DNA of 43,798 bases from an uncultured Eubacteriales bacterium. GTDB lineage: Bacteria > Bacillota > Clostridia > Oscillospirales > Oscillospiraceae. Both the position numbers and the translations under genes were made by a program. The DNA lies in assembly GCA_900544975.1 (NCBI GenBank), contig UQXI01000027.1:1-43798 (forward strand), written 5' to 3'. Shown here piece after piece: positions 7,729 to 15,982 of this stretch (the stretch's first letter is position 1; each line of letters opens with the position of its first letter). Below the pieces are notes generated by a model that was not told the DNA's origin, did not search any database, and saw only the letters and a program-made list of their open reading frames with translations.

Positions 7729-8454
7729 ATGCGGCGAATTGGGTATTTTCTGTTGGCGGCGGCCCTGCTGGTCGGATGTTTCCTGATGCCGGGTGAGCTC
7801 CTGTCTGCCCAGGAATGGAGGGTTTATGACCAAAAAAATCACTTTGAGGTACTGACTCCTCAATTTTCTGCCAATACGGGTACGCTGTTTCAACGGTTGA
7901 ACATTCTGGTTCAATACGGAGAGGCCACGCACATCAGCGATGAAGCTGGCAGCGAGCTGTATTATGACACGAAAACGCTCTTGAAGCGATACCACCAAGA
8001 GCTGACCGTCTTGGCAGAGACCAATGTCCTGGCTAAAAACATGCTGCCGGCCTTAGAGGATCTGCTGGAGCAGTGGCGCCAGGATGCAGGCGTCCTGACA
8101 GTGGGGTACAGCTGTGCGGTGGACCTTTCTACCGGCGACACCTATGTCTTAAGCTATCTGAGTAGTGCCATTCCCACCCTGTATCTGGAAATGGATATGG
8201 CCTCCGGAAAGCTGATCGATTTCAGCGTCAGCGCGAATCTGTGCCAGGAGCCGGAGCAGGTTTCGGCGGACATGTGGAGCTGCGCCCTGAGCCTGGCGGA
8301 GTATCTGGGGTTCACCTGTGCACAGGACTATCAGGTGGACGACAGCTGGTATTACCGGTTTCGAGAGCCGGATGGGGATGGAAGCGCCGTCCTCTTTTGC
8401 ATCCAGCCGGGGGATGTTTTGCAAATGTACGCAACGGGAATCCAATCGCCATAA
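7729..8454 (+). CDS. Exported 241-aa protein, second of a paralogous pair
   Basis: A tandem paralogue of the 6925 gene with exactly the same length. The ATG at 7729 follows AAAGGAGG by about 9 nt; a longer in-frame start at 7654 has no binding site. Residues 5-20 are hydrophobic and end in LLVGC, a possible lipobox-like Cys, though the following FLMPGELLSA makes an ordinary signal peptide as likely. It shares CAVDLSTGDTY, LEMDMASGKLID and the LAEYLGFTCAQ end block with its partner, but overall identity looks modest, so the duplication is old. Function unknown. It is the last gene of the two-component operon and is followed by a strong terminator. Confidence 0.8.
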   Translation: MRRIGYFLLAAALLVGCFLMPGELLSAQEWRVYDQKNHFEVLTPQFSANTGTLFQRLNILVQYGEATHISDEAGSELYYDTKTLLKRYHQELTVLAETNVLAKNMLPALEDLLEQWRQDAGVLTVGYSCAVDLSTGDTYVLSYLSSAIPTLYLEMDMASGKLIDFSVSANLCQEPEQVSADMWSCALSLAEYLGFTCAQDYQVDDSWYYRFREPDGDGSAVLFCIQPGDVLQMYATGIQSP

Positions 8455-8490
8455 AGCGCCTCAACCCCAGGCCAACCAATCTAAATACAG

Positions 8491-8540
8491 CAAAGAACCA
8501 GGGAACGCCGCAAACGTTGCGGCGGTTCTCTGGTTCTTTG
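8491..8540. terminator. Bidirectional terminator between convergent genes
   Basis: The long stem of about 22 bp (8491-8513 with 8517-8540) is CAAAGAACC.. paired with ..GGTTCTTTG with few mismatches. It separates the two-component operon (plus) from the 8592-9725 regulator (minus). Confidence 0.7.
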
Positions 8541-8591
8541 TGTGTGGTATCATTGGGCGTGTCTTCTGTGGTTCCGGCCAGACCAGTCAGG

Positions 8592-9725
8592 CTACTGGAT
8601 GCCGCCAATGTATTCGGCCACCCAGTGGAACATCTGCTCCAAATTGTCCAGGCGGGTGCTGTAGTTGACCCGCTCTCCATCGCCCTTGGTCTCCAGGTAG
8701 CCCAGCTTAAACAGTCCGTACAAGTTCCGGGAGACGGTACCGGAGTTGACGTTCATCTCCGCCGCCAGCTTTGCCGCGGAGTAGGGATGCTCTGCACAGC
8801 GTCGGAGGATCTCCAGCTTGTCCTTGCCCCCCAGGGCACGGAGCATTCCCCCCATCGCTTCCGCATCCGGGCGGACCTTCTGGTGAATGGCAAAGCGGAA
8901 GCTGATGTTTGCCCCCAGGTAGGCCACCCGAACCATTTGATCCGATGTAGGCGTCCACTCGGACCAAGTGCCGAAGGGATTGAAATGCCAGATCCCCAGC
9001 CAGATTTCATGGGGCACGTCATCCTCTGCAAAGAGAAATGTGGTATTGAACATCTCATTTTGAAAGTCATCCACGGTGTGGTCCTGAAAATACGCCTCCC
9101 ACCGTGCGAAGGGCTCTGCGCTCATGGCCTGCAAAGCCGACATTTCTGTTTGCAAACGGACCGCCACCGGCCGTATGAGCTCGGTTAGCTCTTTCAGGTG
9201 GGACTCAAACTCGGTGAGAGCCCGTAAAATGTGCCATTTTCCCTCAATGCTGCAGGGCAGACGCTCCAGCTGGACCATCAGTGGCTCCGCCTCTTCCCGC
9301 GCGTCCTGCCGCTCTACCACCAGCCCCATGCCGTTCAGGTCGTTGATTTTCAACCCCTCCTGAAGCATCCGGGTATATGCGTCCAGAAGCTGGCTGGCAA
9401 ATGCGTCCACGTTGCTACAATCCAGGGGGATGCTCACCAGCATCACCTGAGCCAGGCAACACTCAGCGCGCCGGTCGGTCCCAGGCAGCTTTTCAAAGTA
9501 GTGACAAAGTCTGGGGTCATCCCGGTCCAGTCCTGCGGTCACCACCCTGGAGACCCGTGTCATCTCTCGGATACGCCGCAGCATTTCCTCTTCCTCTTCG
9601 TCCCCTTTTCGACAGTAGCTTTTGCAGATCCGGGTATAATCCTCCTCATAAGAAATTTCATTCACAAAATAGTACAGCAGATACACAGCTTCGGCAAAGT
9701 AACACGGCTCCCGAAAAACTCTCAC
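8592..9725 (-). CDS. Regulator with C-terminal ArsR-like winged helix (paralogue of 40982 gene)
   Basis: 377 residues. The last 80 or so form a winged helix: GGKDKLEILRRCAEHPYSAAKLAAEMNVNSGTVSRNLYGLFKLGYLETKGDGERVNYST, typical of ArsR-type DNA-binding domains. The first 290 residues are a helical region with no family I recognise. The same architecture occurs in the 40982-42079 protein, so the window carries two members. The start is GTG at 9723-9725 (read as MRVFREP), with AAGGAG about 10 nt upstream and a TTGACA-N18-TATAAT promoter. It is probably a one-component transcription regulator with a ligand-sensing N-terminus; the ligand is unknown. It lies divergent from the rodA-like gene. Confidence 0.75.
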   Translation of the reverse strand: MRVFREPCYFAEAVYLLYYFVNEISYEEDYTRICKSYCRKGDEEEEEMLRRIREMTRVSRVVTAGLDRDDPRLCHYFEKLPGTDRRAECCLAQVMLVSIPLDCSNVDAFASQLLDAYTRMLQEGLKINDLNGMGLVVERQDAREEAEPLMVQLERLPCSIEGKWHILRALTEFESHLKELTELIRPVAVRLQTEMSALQAMSAEPFARWEAYFQDHTVDDFQNEMFNTTFLFAEDDVPHEIWLGIWHFNPFGTWSEWTPTSDQMVRVAYLGANISFRFAIHQKVRPDAEAMGGMLRALGGKDKLEILRRCAEHPYSAAKLAAEMNVNSGTVSRNLYGLFKLGYLETKGDGERVNYSTRLDNLEQMFHWVAEYIGGIQ

Positions 9726-9756
9726 AGCCCGTTCGCTCCTTCTCGTTATTTATTGT

Positions 9757-9786
9757 ATTATAGTATAGAGCCGCATTCTTTGTCAA
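9757..9786 (-). promoter_or_regulatory. Promoter of the 8592-9725 regulator
   Basis: Minus-strand TTGACA (9781-9786), 18 bp, TATAAT (9757-9762), about 32 bp before the GTG start. Confidence 0.75.
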
Positions 9787-9911
9787 CACCCCACCGCAAT
9801 CACGGCTCAGTAAGCAGGCACAGCATATCCCAAAGTGGTGCAGTTTTCGGTTCTGGACTTCCGTGGTTCGAGCAGTCCATATCTGCCTGTGGGGATGCAG
9901 GTAAATTTCTG

Positions 9912-9940
9912 TTTACATTCGGGTATTCCGGTGCTACAAT
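9912..9940 (+). promoter_or_regulatory. Promoter of the FtsW/RodA gene
   Basis: TTTACA (9912-9917), 17 bp, TACAAT (9935-9940), with an extended -10 TG at 9932-9933. Confidence 0.75.
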
Positions 9941-9970
9941 ATCCCCAATGCCGGGAAAGGAGCTCCATTT

Positions 9971-11137
9971 ATGCAGAGAATTGTCCGAATTCTGAGGAAT
10001 TTCGGGAAAAAGGGAGACCTGCTGCTGCTGTTTCTGTGCCTGCTGGCGACGGGATTCGGCTGCGTTGTGATCTCCAGCGCCACCCGCTACCTGGGTAGCA
10101 ACCGCTTCCTCATTGTGCAGCTGGCAGCAACCGCTTTGGGTGTGCTGTTTTATATCCTCCTCACCTCTGTGGATCTGGAGGGGCTGGCGGAACACCGGGA
10201 GCTGCTCTTCCTGTTTAACGCGCTGTTGCTCCTGCTGCTGATCCCGTTTGGTACCGATGGCGGCACCGGCAACCGGAGTTGGCTGGACATTCCCGGGTTC
10301 CCGGTGAACATCCAACCGGCGGAGATCTGTAAGATTACCTTTACCATCCTTCTGGCCAAGGTGATGCAGGTCCATCAAGCGAAGATCTCCTCCTTCCGTT
10401 CTGTGCTGGCGATGGCCTTTCAGCTGATCTTTGTGGTGGGGCTCAATATGGTGCTGTCCCGGGATGCCGGTGTGTCCCTGATTTTTGTGTTCATTTTTCT
10501 GGTGATGGCATTTGTGGGCGGGGTAAAGCTGTGGTGGTTCCTGGGCGGCCTGGGGGCGCTGTGTGTGGCCGCGCCGTATGCCTGGACGCACCTGCTTCAG
10601 GACTATCAAAAAAACCGGATTTTGGTGATTTTTGACCCGTCCATTGATCCCCAAGGACTGGACGAGCGGTGGCATTTCGCCCAGAGTCTCCGCTCCCTGA
10701 CAGGTGGGGGCCTGTCTGGCCAGGGGCTGTTTCAGGGCAGCCGCACTCAGGTGGGGGCGTTAAATGCCCAGCATACGGATTTCGTCTTTTCTTCCATTGG
10801 TGAGGAGCTGGGGCTTTTGGGCTGTGCGTTCACCCTGCTCCTGCTGGCAGCGGTGGTGTGCCGGGTGATTTATGTGGGGATCAAAACCCCGGATTACCTG
10901 AGCCGCCTGGTGTGCCTTGGCACCGGGGCAGCCCTCATCTTCCAGATTTGCGTCAACGTGGGGATGTGCCTGGGGGTGGTACCGGTCATTGGACTGACAC
11001 TGCCCTTTATCAGCTATGGCGGCAGCTCCATTGTCTCTCTGTATCTGGCCATGGGAGTTGTCTCCAGCGTCCATGCCCACCCCAGGCCAGAGGCCAGAAG
11101 CCGGTACGTGCAGCCGCCTTCCCAGGCTGGGTATTGA
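9971..11137 (+). CDS. rodA: FtsW/RodA/SpoVE-family peptidoglycan polymerase
   Basis: A SEDS-family membrane glycosyltransferase that polymerises lipid II into glycan strands, working with a class B penicillin-binding protein in elongation (RodA) or division (FtsW). 388 residues with about ten membrane helices. Family signatures are present: GNRSWLDIPGFPVNIQPAEICKI (the catalytic-loop region), LSRDAGVSLIFV, and the C-terminal GLTLPFISYGGSSIVSLYLAMGV. The DAG Asp corresponds to the catalytic Asp of SEDS proteins. AAAGGAG precedes the ATG. No mreBCD or PBP gene is adjacent, so RodA versus FtsW/SpoVE cannot be settled; the short N-terminus and the GNRSWLDIPG form favour RodA. Confidence 0.85.
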   Translation: MQRIVRILRNFGKKGDLLLLFLCLLATGFGCVVISSATRYLGSNRFLIVQLAATALGVLFYILLTSVDLEGLAEHRELLFLFNALLLLLLIPFGTDGGTGNRSWLDIPGFPVNIQPAEICKITFTILLAKVMQVHQAKISSFRSVLAMAFQLIFVVGLNMVLSRDAGVSLIFVFIFLVMAFVGGVKLWWFLGGLGALCVAAPYAWTHLLQDYQKNRILVIFDPSIDPQGLDERWHFAQSLRSLTGGGLSGQGLFQGSRTQVGALNAQHTDFVFSSIGEELGLLGCAFTLLLLAAVVCRVIYVGIKTPDYLSRLVCLGTGAALIFQICVNVGMCLGVVPVIGLTLPFISYGGSSIVSLYLAMGVVSSVHAHPRPEARSRYVQPPSQAGY

Positions 11138-11194
11138 AAAAGCGAACCGGGAGGAGCGCCTGAGGATGCAGGCGGATGCATTGAATGTGCGTAG

Positions 11195-11214
11195 GGAGCG
11201 GTCTTGACCGCTCC
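11195..11214 (+). terminator. Hairpin after rodA
   Basis: A perfect 9-bp stem GGAGCGGTC/GACCGCTCC with a 2-nt loop and no T run. It may be a 3' end or processing site. Apart from this hairpin I see nothing else between 11138 and the infC promoter. Confidence 0.35.
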
Positions 11215-11376
11215 GCTGGCACTGCTTTCCGCATTTTGGAGACGTCCCCCTTGCCATCAGGAACGGTCAGGATTCTTCCCTATGCATCCTCTGTACCGCT
11301 CTTGTCGTCTGCAAACGCAAACACGTTTGTGGTGCCAAAAGGAACATACGGTGGCCCTGAGATCGGAAAAAAGAGC

Positions 11377-11405
11377 TTGACAGACGGGGGAAAGGGTGGT
11401 AGAAT
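11377..11405 (+). promoter_or_regulatory. Promoter of the infC-rpmI-rplT operon
   Basis: Perfect TTGACA (11377-11382), 17 bp, TAGAAT (11400-11405). Transcription would start near 11412, leaving a leader of about 157 nt before infC. Confidence 0.85.
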
Positions 11406-11411
11406 GTCTTG

Positions 11412-11568
11412 GAAAAGAAAGAAGGCTGGTTGCCCGCCTCACCTCCCGCTTGAATGCTCCGGGGGTTAACATTGCAGAGATGGTCCGGGATCTCGTCGGG
11501 CTTTTTCTGAGTGTGTAGCGGGTGCAGTCAGCATCCGCTTTTTGATTTGAAATTGGAGGTGTTTTCCC
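11412..11568 (+). promoter_or_regulatory. infC leader with attenuator terminator (L20-leader-like)
   Basis: The leader ends in a complete terminator: the 9-bp stem 11517-11525/11531-11539 (AGCGGGTGC/GCATCCGCT, one G-U), loop AGTCA, then a T run at 11539-11543. It lies between the promoter and the infC ribosome binding site. In Bacillus and relatives the infC-rpmI-rplT operon is repressed by L20 through premature termination in the leader. The position and terminator seen here fit that mechanism; the L20-binding fold itself was not verified. Confidence 0.6.
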
Positions 11569-12087
11569 ATCGGCAAACTAGATCATCAGCTGAACGAGGA
11601 TATCCGGGACAAAGAGGTCCGGCTCATTGGCGCAGACGGCACCATGCTGGGCGTTGTCCCCGGTTTGGAGGCACGGCGCATGGCCGAGGAGCAGGAACTG
11701 GACCTGGTCAAAATCTCGCCCAATGCCGTCCCCCCTGTGTGTAAGATCATGGACTACCGGAAGTTCTGCTTCGACCAGAAGAAGCGGGAGAAGGAGGCCA
11801 AGAAGAACCAGCGGGTGGTGGAGATCAAGGAGATTCGCATGTCTCCCGGCATTGATACCAACGACCTGAATACCAAGGTGAAAAATGCCATGAAGTTCCT
11901 GAACGATGGCAACCGGGTGAAGGTTTCCGTGCGGTTCCGAGGCAGAGAAATGGCCCATACCAACATCGGCGAGAAGCTGCTGATGGAGTTTGCCTCCGCC
12001 TGCAGCGAGCTGGCCAATATGGAGAAGAACCCGAAGCTGGATGGTCGGTTCATGACGATGTTTTTGTCCCCCAAAAATGCCAAGTAA
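11569..12087 (+). CDS. infC: Translation initiation factor IF-3, ATC start codon
   Basis: IF-3 binds the 30S subunit, blocks premature 50S joining and proofreads start codons. 172 residues: the N-terminal domain runs from QLNEDIRDKEVRLIGADG to SPNAVPPVCKIMDYRKF (the family signature), then a Lys-rich linker and a C-terminal domain (EIRMSPGIDTNDLNTKVKNAMKFLNDGNRVKVSVRFRGREM). The homology begins well before the first ATG (11644). The only suitable start is ATC at 11569, eight bases after GGAGGT. Non-AUG/GUG/UUG starts (AUU, AUC, AUA) are a known feature of infC that lets IF-3 repress its own translation. It is followed by rpmI after 36 nt. Confidence 0.93.
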   Translation: MGKLDHQLNEDIRDKEVRLIGADGTMLGVVPGLEARRMAEEQELDLVKISPNAVPPVCKIMDYRKFCFDQKKREKEAKKNQRVVEIKEIRMSPGIDTNDLNTKVKNAMKFLNDGNRVKVSVRFRGREMAHTNIGEKLLMEFASACSELANMEKNPKLDGRFMTMFLSPKNAK

Positions 12088-12123
12088 CCCAGCGAATGCT
12101 TACGATACGGAAGGAGTTTCAAT

Positions 12124-12321
12124 ATGCCCAAACTGAAGACCCACAGCGGTGCAAAGAAGAGATTTAACCTGACCAAGAACGGGAAGGTCAAAAGAGCCCA
12201 TGCTTTTAAGAGCCATATCCTCACCAAGAAGGACACCAAGCGTACCCGCCGCCTGCGCAGCACGGCCTACGCCGATGTGACCAATGTGGAAGCCATCAAA
12301 AAGATGATTCCCTACAAATAA
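12124..12321 (+). CDS. rpmI: Ribosomal protein bL35
   Basis: 65 residues, MPKLKTHSGAKKRFNLTKNGKVKRAHAFKSHIL..., the full-length canonical bL35 with its KTHSGAKKRF signature. GGAAGGAG lies upstream of the ATG. It is the middle gene of infC-rpmI-rplT. Confidence 0.98.
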   Translation: MPKLKTHSGAKKRFNLTKNGKVKRAHAFKSHILTKKDTKRTRRLRSTAYADVTNVEAIKKMIPYK

Positions 12322-12351
12322 TCTGGAATTACAATAGGAGGATATTGAGCA

Positions 12352-12705
12352 ATGGCAAGAGTAAAAGGCGCAATGATGACGCGCAAGAGAAGAAACAAGA
12401 CCCTGAAGCTGGCAAAGTCCTATTGGGGTTCCAAGTCCAAGCACTTTAAGATGGCCAAGCAGGCCGTGAAGAAGTCCGGCGTTTACGCCTACATCGGCCG
12501 CAAGCAGAAGAAGAGAAACTACCGCAGCCTGTGGATCACCCGGCTCTCCGCCGCCGTGGCTCCCTTTGGTCTGAACTACTCCCGGTTCATGAACGGCGTG
12601 AAGAAGGCCGGCATCGAAATGAACCGCAAGAGCCTCTCCGAAATGGCCATCCAGGATCCTGCAGCGTTCGCCGCTGTGGTGGAGCTGGCCAAGAAGGCGC
12701 TGTAA
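12352..12705 (+). CDS. rplT: Ribosomal protein bL20
   Basis: 117 residues, MARVKGAMMTRKRRNKTLKLAKSYWGSKSKHFKMAKQAV..., full-length bL20. It nucleates assembly of the 50S subunit on 23S rRNA and in Bacillota represses its own operon via the leader. AGGAGG precedes the ATG. It is the last gene of the operon, before a strong terminator. The YWGSKSKHFKMAKQAVKKSGVYAYIGRKQKKRNYRSLWI region is intact. Confidence 0.98.
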   Translation: MARVKGAMMTRKRRNKTLKLAKSYWGSKSKHFKMAKQAVKKSGVYAYIGRKQKKRNYRSLWITRLSAAVAPFGLNYSRFMNGVKKAGIEMNRKSLSEMAIQDPAAFAAVVELAKKAL

Positions 12706-12724
12706 ATCGTTTTGCGTACCCACT

Positions 12725-12785
12725 CAGGGGCCCGCTGGCAGCATAGAGCCGTCTGGTTCTATGCCCCGGCAGGCCCCTGTTTTTT
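12725..12785 (+). terminator. Terminator of the infC operon
   Basis: The stem CAGGGGCC (12725-12732)/GGCCCCTG (12772-12779) encloses a second stem (GCATAGA../..TCTATGC) and is followed by six T (12780-12785). Confidence 0.9.
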
Positions 12786-12875
12786 AGAGCGAGGCACTGG
12801 CGGGCAGCGGAGCTGTTTGCACTTCCGGTTGAGCGTCCATTCATAGATTTGCTCGGAGAAAGTATGGTGTGCTTG

Positions 12876-12904
12876 TTGTAGCGGTGTGGAAAATGTGGTA
12901 CAAT
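12876..12904 (+). promoter_or_regulatory. Upstream promoter-like element before uvrA
   Basis: TTGTAG (12876-12881), 17 bp, TACAAT (12899-12904). Weaker than the proximal promoter; it may be a second uvrA start. Confidence 0.45.
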
Positions 12905-12971
12905 ATGGATCATAGCATGGGTCGCGTGAACTGCGTTTCCTGTTTGCCGGGGGCAGATGCTGGATTTCCAG

Positions 12972-13000
12972 TTGCTTTTTTCGCCCGGATGTGCTACAAT
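12972..13000 (+). promoter_or_regulatory. uvrA promoter
   Basis: TTGCTT (12972-12977), 17 bp, TACAAT (12995-13000), with an extended -10 TG at 12992-12993. The transcript would start near 13007, about 30 nt before the ATG. A GAAC..GTTC element overlaps the start region, but no convincing LexA box is seen. Confidence 0.7.
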
Positions 13001-13038
13001 TATAGAACAAATTTTCTAGTTCTATGCGAGGTTACCCT

Positions 13039-15864
13039 ATGAACGACCAACTCATCATTCACGGCGCCAGAGAAAATAACCTGAAAAATGTGAATTTGAC
13101 CATCCCACGGGACAAGCTGGTGGTGTTCACCGGCCTGTCCGGTTCCGGGAAGTCTTCTCTGGCGTTTGATACCATCTATGCCGAGGGGCAACGGCGATAT
13201 GTGGAGTCCCTGTCCTCCTATGCCCGGCAGTTTCTGGGGCAGATGGACAAGCCGGATGTGGACGCCATCGACGGCCTGTCTCCCGCCATTTCCATCGACC
13301 AGAAAACCACATCCAAAAATCCCCGCTCGACGGTGGGAACGGTGACGGAGATCTACGACTATCTCCGCCTGCTGTGGGCCCGGGTGGGGGTGCCCCACTG
13401 TCCCCAGTGCGGGAAAGAGATTCGCCGCCAGACCATAGACCAGATTGTGGACCAGGTGATGAGCCTGGAGGAGGGTGCCCGCTTCCTCATCCTGTCCCCG
13501 GTGGTCCGGGGGAAGAAGGGGGAGCACCGGAAGGTGCTGGAGGACGCCCGGAAGGCAGGGTTCGCCCGGATACGGGCAGATGGCATCCTGTATGACCTGA
13601 ACGAGGAGATTCCACTGGAGAAAAACAAAAAGCACACCATTGAGCTGGTGGTGGACCGGCTGGTGCTCCGTCCCGACCTCCGCCGCCGCCTGGCTGACTC
13701 CTTGGAGACTGCCTGCGCCCATGCGGGGGGCCTGGTGGTGGTCCATTTGCCGGGGGAGAACCGGGATTTGGATTTTTCTCAGAATTACGCCTGCCCCGAC
13801 TGTGGCATCAGCCTGTCGGAGCTGGAACCCCGTATGTTCTCCTACAACACGCCCTACGGCGCCTGCCCCGAGTGCACCGGCCTGGGCTTCCGGTTGAAGG
13901 CGGACCCGGCGCTGGTGATTCCGGACCCCTCCAAGTCCATTCTGGAGGGCGCCATTCAGGTTTCCGGCTGGAACAGCGTCCGCACAGACTCCATTTTCCG
14001 CATGTATTTTGACGCCCTGGCACAGAAATACCATTTCTCCCTGACCGAGCCCTTCGCCTCGCTGCCCCAGACCGCCAAGGACATCGTCCTCTATGGCACC
14101 AAAGGGGAAAAGCTGAAGATGACTTACAACCGGGGCACCGGTACCGGCGTCCTGGAGCAGCCCTTTGAGGGGATCATCCCCAATCTGGAACGCCGCTTCC
14201 GGGAGACGCCCTCCGATGCCATGCGCAAGGAGCTGGAGGAGTGCATGTCCACCTCTCCCTGCCCCCGCTGCCATGGGGACCGACTGTCGGACATGGCTCG
14301 GGCGGTGACAGTGGGGGGGCTGGGACTGGCGGAGTTCTGCCGTCTCACAGTGAGTAAAGCCCTGTCCTTTGTGGAGGAGCTCCGCTTGGAGGGAAACCAG
14401 GCCGTCATAGCAGCCCCCATTGTGAAGGAGATTCAGGCCCGGCTTTGCTTCCTCCGGGATGTGGGGCTACAGTATCTTACCCTGAGCCGCAGCGCCGGGA
14501 CCCTTTCCGGCGGGGAGAGCCAGCGGATTCGCCTGGCCACCCAGATTGGCTCATCCCTGATGGGGGTGCTGTATATTCTGGACGAACCCTCCATTGGCCT
14601 ACACCAGCGGGACAACAGCAAGCTTCTGGAGACGCTGAAGCACCTGCGGGATTTGGGCAACACCCTGGTGGTGGTGGAGCACGATGAGGACACCATGCGG
14701 GCGGCGGATTTCATTGTGGACGTGGGTCCTGGGGCCGGCGTCCATGGGGGAGAGATCGTCGCCGCCGGGACCTTAGATGAGATCATGGCCTGCCCTCGCT
14801 CTCTCACAGGGCAGTACCTGTCTGGAGTGAAGAAGATTCCCGTCCCTGCCCACAGGAGAGCCGGCAGCGGCAACTATCTGACTGTGCGCGGGGCCCGGGA
14901 GAACAATTTGCAGGACATTGATGTGTCCATTCCCCTGGGGACCTTCACTTGTGTCACCGGCGTCTCCGGCTCCGGGAAATCCAGCCTCGTCAATGAGGTG
15001 CTCTATAAAACCCTGGCGGCCAAGCTGAACCACGCCCGGACCCGGCCAGGAGCGCACGACGGGGTGGAGGGACTGGAACATCTGGATAAGGTCATTGCCA
15101 TTGACCAGAGTCCCATCGGGCGGACGCCCCGTTCCAATCCCGCCACGTATACGGGCCTGTTCAACGACATCCGGGACCTGTTTGCCGCCACGGCGGACGC
15201 CAAAATGCGGGGCTACGGCCCGGGGCGGTTTTCCTTCAATGTGAAGGGCGGCCGGTGTGAAGCCTGCAGCGGCGACGGTCTTGTCAAGATTGAGATGCAT
15301 TTTCTCCCCGATGTGTATGTTCCCTGCGAAGTCTGCCACGGCAAACGGTACAACCGGGAGACCCTGGAGGTGCTGTATAAGGGCAAAAATATCTCCGACG
15401 TCTTGGAGATGACGGCGGAGGAGGCCGTGGACTTCTTTGAAAACCTGCCCAAGATCCGGCGGAAAGCCCAAACCCTGGTGGAGGTGGGTTTGGGGTATAT
15501 CCGCCTGGGCCAGTCCTCCACCACCCTGTCCGGCGGCGAAGCCCAGCGGGTGAAGCTGGCCACGGAGCTATCCCGGCGGGCTACCGGCTCCACCATCTAT
15601 ATTTTGGATGAACCGACCACAGGCCTGCACACGGCAGACGTCCACCGGCTCATCGACGTGCTGCAGCTGCTGGTGGAGGCGGGCAACACCGTGGTGGTCA
15701 TTGAACACAATCTGGATGTGATCAAAACCGCTGACCACATCATCGACCTGGGCCCCGAGGGGGGCGACGGCGGTGGCACGATTGTGGCCCAAGGGACACC
15801 CGAGGAGGTAGCCGGGACGCCTGGTAGCTTCACCGGCCAGTATCTGAAGCCGGTGTTGGGATAA
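13039..15864 (+). CDS. uvrA: Excinuclease ABC subunit A
   Basis: The damage-recognition ATPase of nucleotide excision repair, acting as a dimer with UvrB. 941 residues, the usual length. There are two ABC modules: Walker A GLSGSGKSSLAFD near residue 35 and GVSGSGKSSLVNE near 645; signature motifs TLSGGESQRIRLA and TLSGGEAQRVKLA; Walker B ILDEPSIGLHQRD and ILDEPTTGLHTAD. Zinc modules show as CPQCGKEI, CPDCG..CPECTG and CEACSGDG..CEVCHGKRYN. The ATG at 13039 (MNDQLIIHGARENNL) was preferred to the in-frame ATG at 13024 because GAGG sits 7-8 nt upstream of it. uvrB and uvrC are not in the window. Confidence 0.97.
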   Translation: MNDQLIIHGARENNLKNVNLTIPRDKLVVFTGLSGSGKSSLAFDTIYAEGQRRYVESLSSYARQFLGQMDKPDVDAIDGLSPAISIDQKTTSKNPRSTVGTVTEIYDYLRLLWARVGVPHCPQCGKEIRRQTIDQIVDQVMSLEEGARFLILSPVVRGKKGEHRKVLEDARKAGFARIRADGILYDLNEEIPLEKNKKHTIELVVDRLVLRPDLRRRLADSLETACAHAGGLVVVHLPGENRDLDFSQNYACPDCGISLSELEPRMFSYNTPYGACPECTGLGFRLKADPALVIPDPSKSILEGAIQVSGWNSVRTDSIFRMYFDALAQKYHFSLTEPFASLPQTAKDIVLYGTKGEKLKMTYNRGTGTGVLEQPFEGIIPNLERRFRETPSDAMRKELEECMSTSPCPRCHGDRLSDMARAVTVGGLGLAEFCRLTVSKALSFVEELRLEGNQAVIAAPIVKEIQARLCFLRDVGLQYLTLSRSAGTLSGGESQRIRLATQIGSSLMGVLYILDEPSIGLHQRDNSKLLETLKHLRDLGNTLVVVEHDEDTMRAADFIVDVGPGAGVHGGEIVAAGTLDEIMACPRSLTGQYLSGVKKIPVPAHRRAGSGNYLTVRGARENNLQDIDVSIPLGTFTCVTGVSGSGKSSLVNEVLYKTLAAKLNHARTRPGAHDGVEGLEHLDKVIAIDQSPIGRTPRSNPATYTGLFNDIRDLFAATADAKMRGYGPGRFSFNVKGGRCEACSGDGLVKIEMHFLPDVYVPCEVCHGKRYNRETLEVLYKGKNISDVLEMTAEEAVDFFENLPKIRRKAQTLVEVGLGYIRLGQSSTTLSGGEAQRVKLATELSRRATGSTIYILDEPTTGLHTADVHRLIDVLQLLVEAGNTVVVIEHNLDVIKTADHIIDLGPEGGDGGGTIVAQGTPEEVAGTPGSFTGQYLKPVLG

Positions 15865-15874
15865 AAGCCACAGG

Positions 15875-15907
15875 GCCTGCTGCAAAATTCCCCGTTTTGC
15901 AGCAGGC
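15875..15907. terminator. Hairpin between uvrA and the kinase-like gene
   Basis: A perfect 13-bp stem (15875-15887/15895-15907, GCCTGCTGCAAAA/TTTTGCAGCAGGC) with a 7-nt loop. There is no T run beyond it, but it is placed where convergent transcription must end. Confidence 0.6.
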
Positions 15908-15982
15908 TCGCCTGGTTAGATGGTTACTTCCCTCCAAATTTTGGGGCGTTTGGCTTCCCATGCCGTTTCCCAGTGGCGTGGA

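Noticed and set aside
13000..13040. LexA/SOS box at the uvrA promoter
   Set aside because: GAAC and GTTC words are present but not in the CGAAC-N4-GTTCG arrangement.
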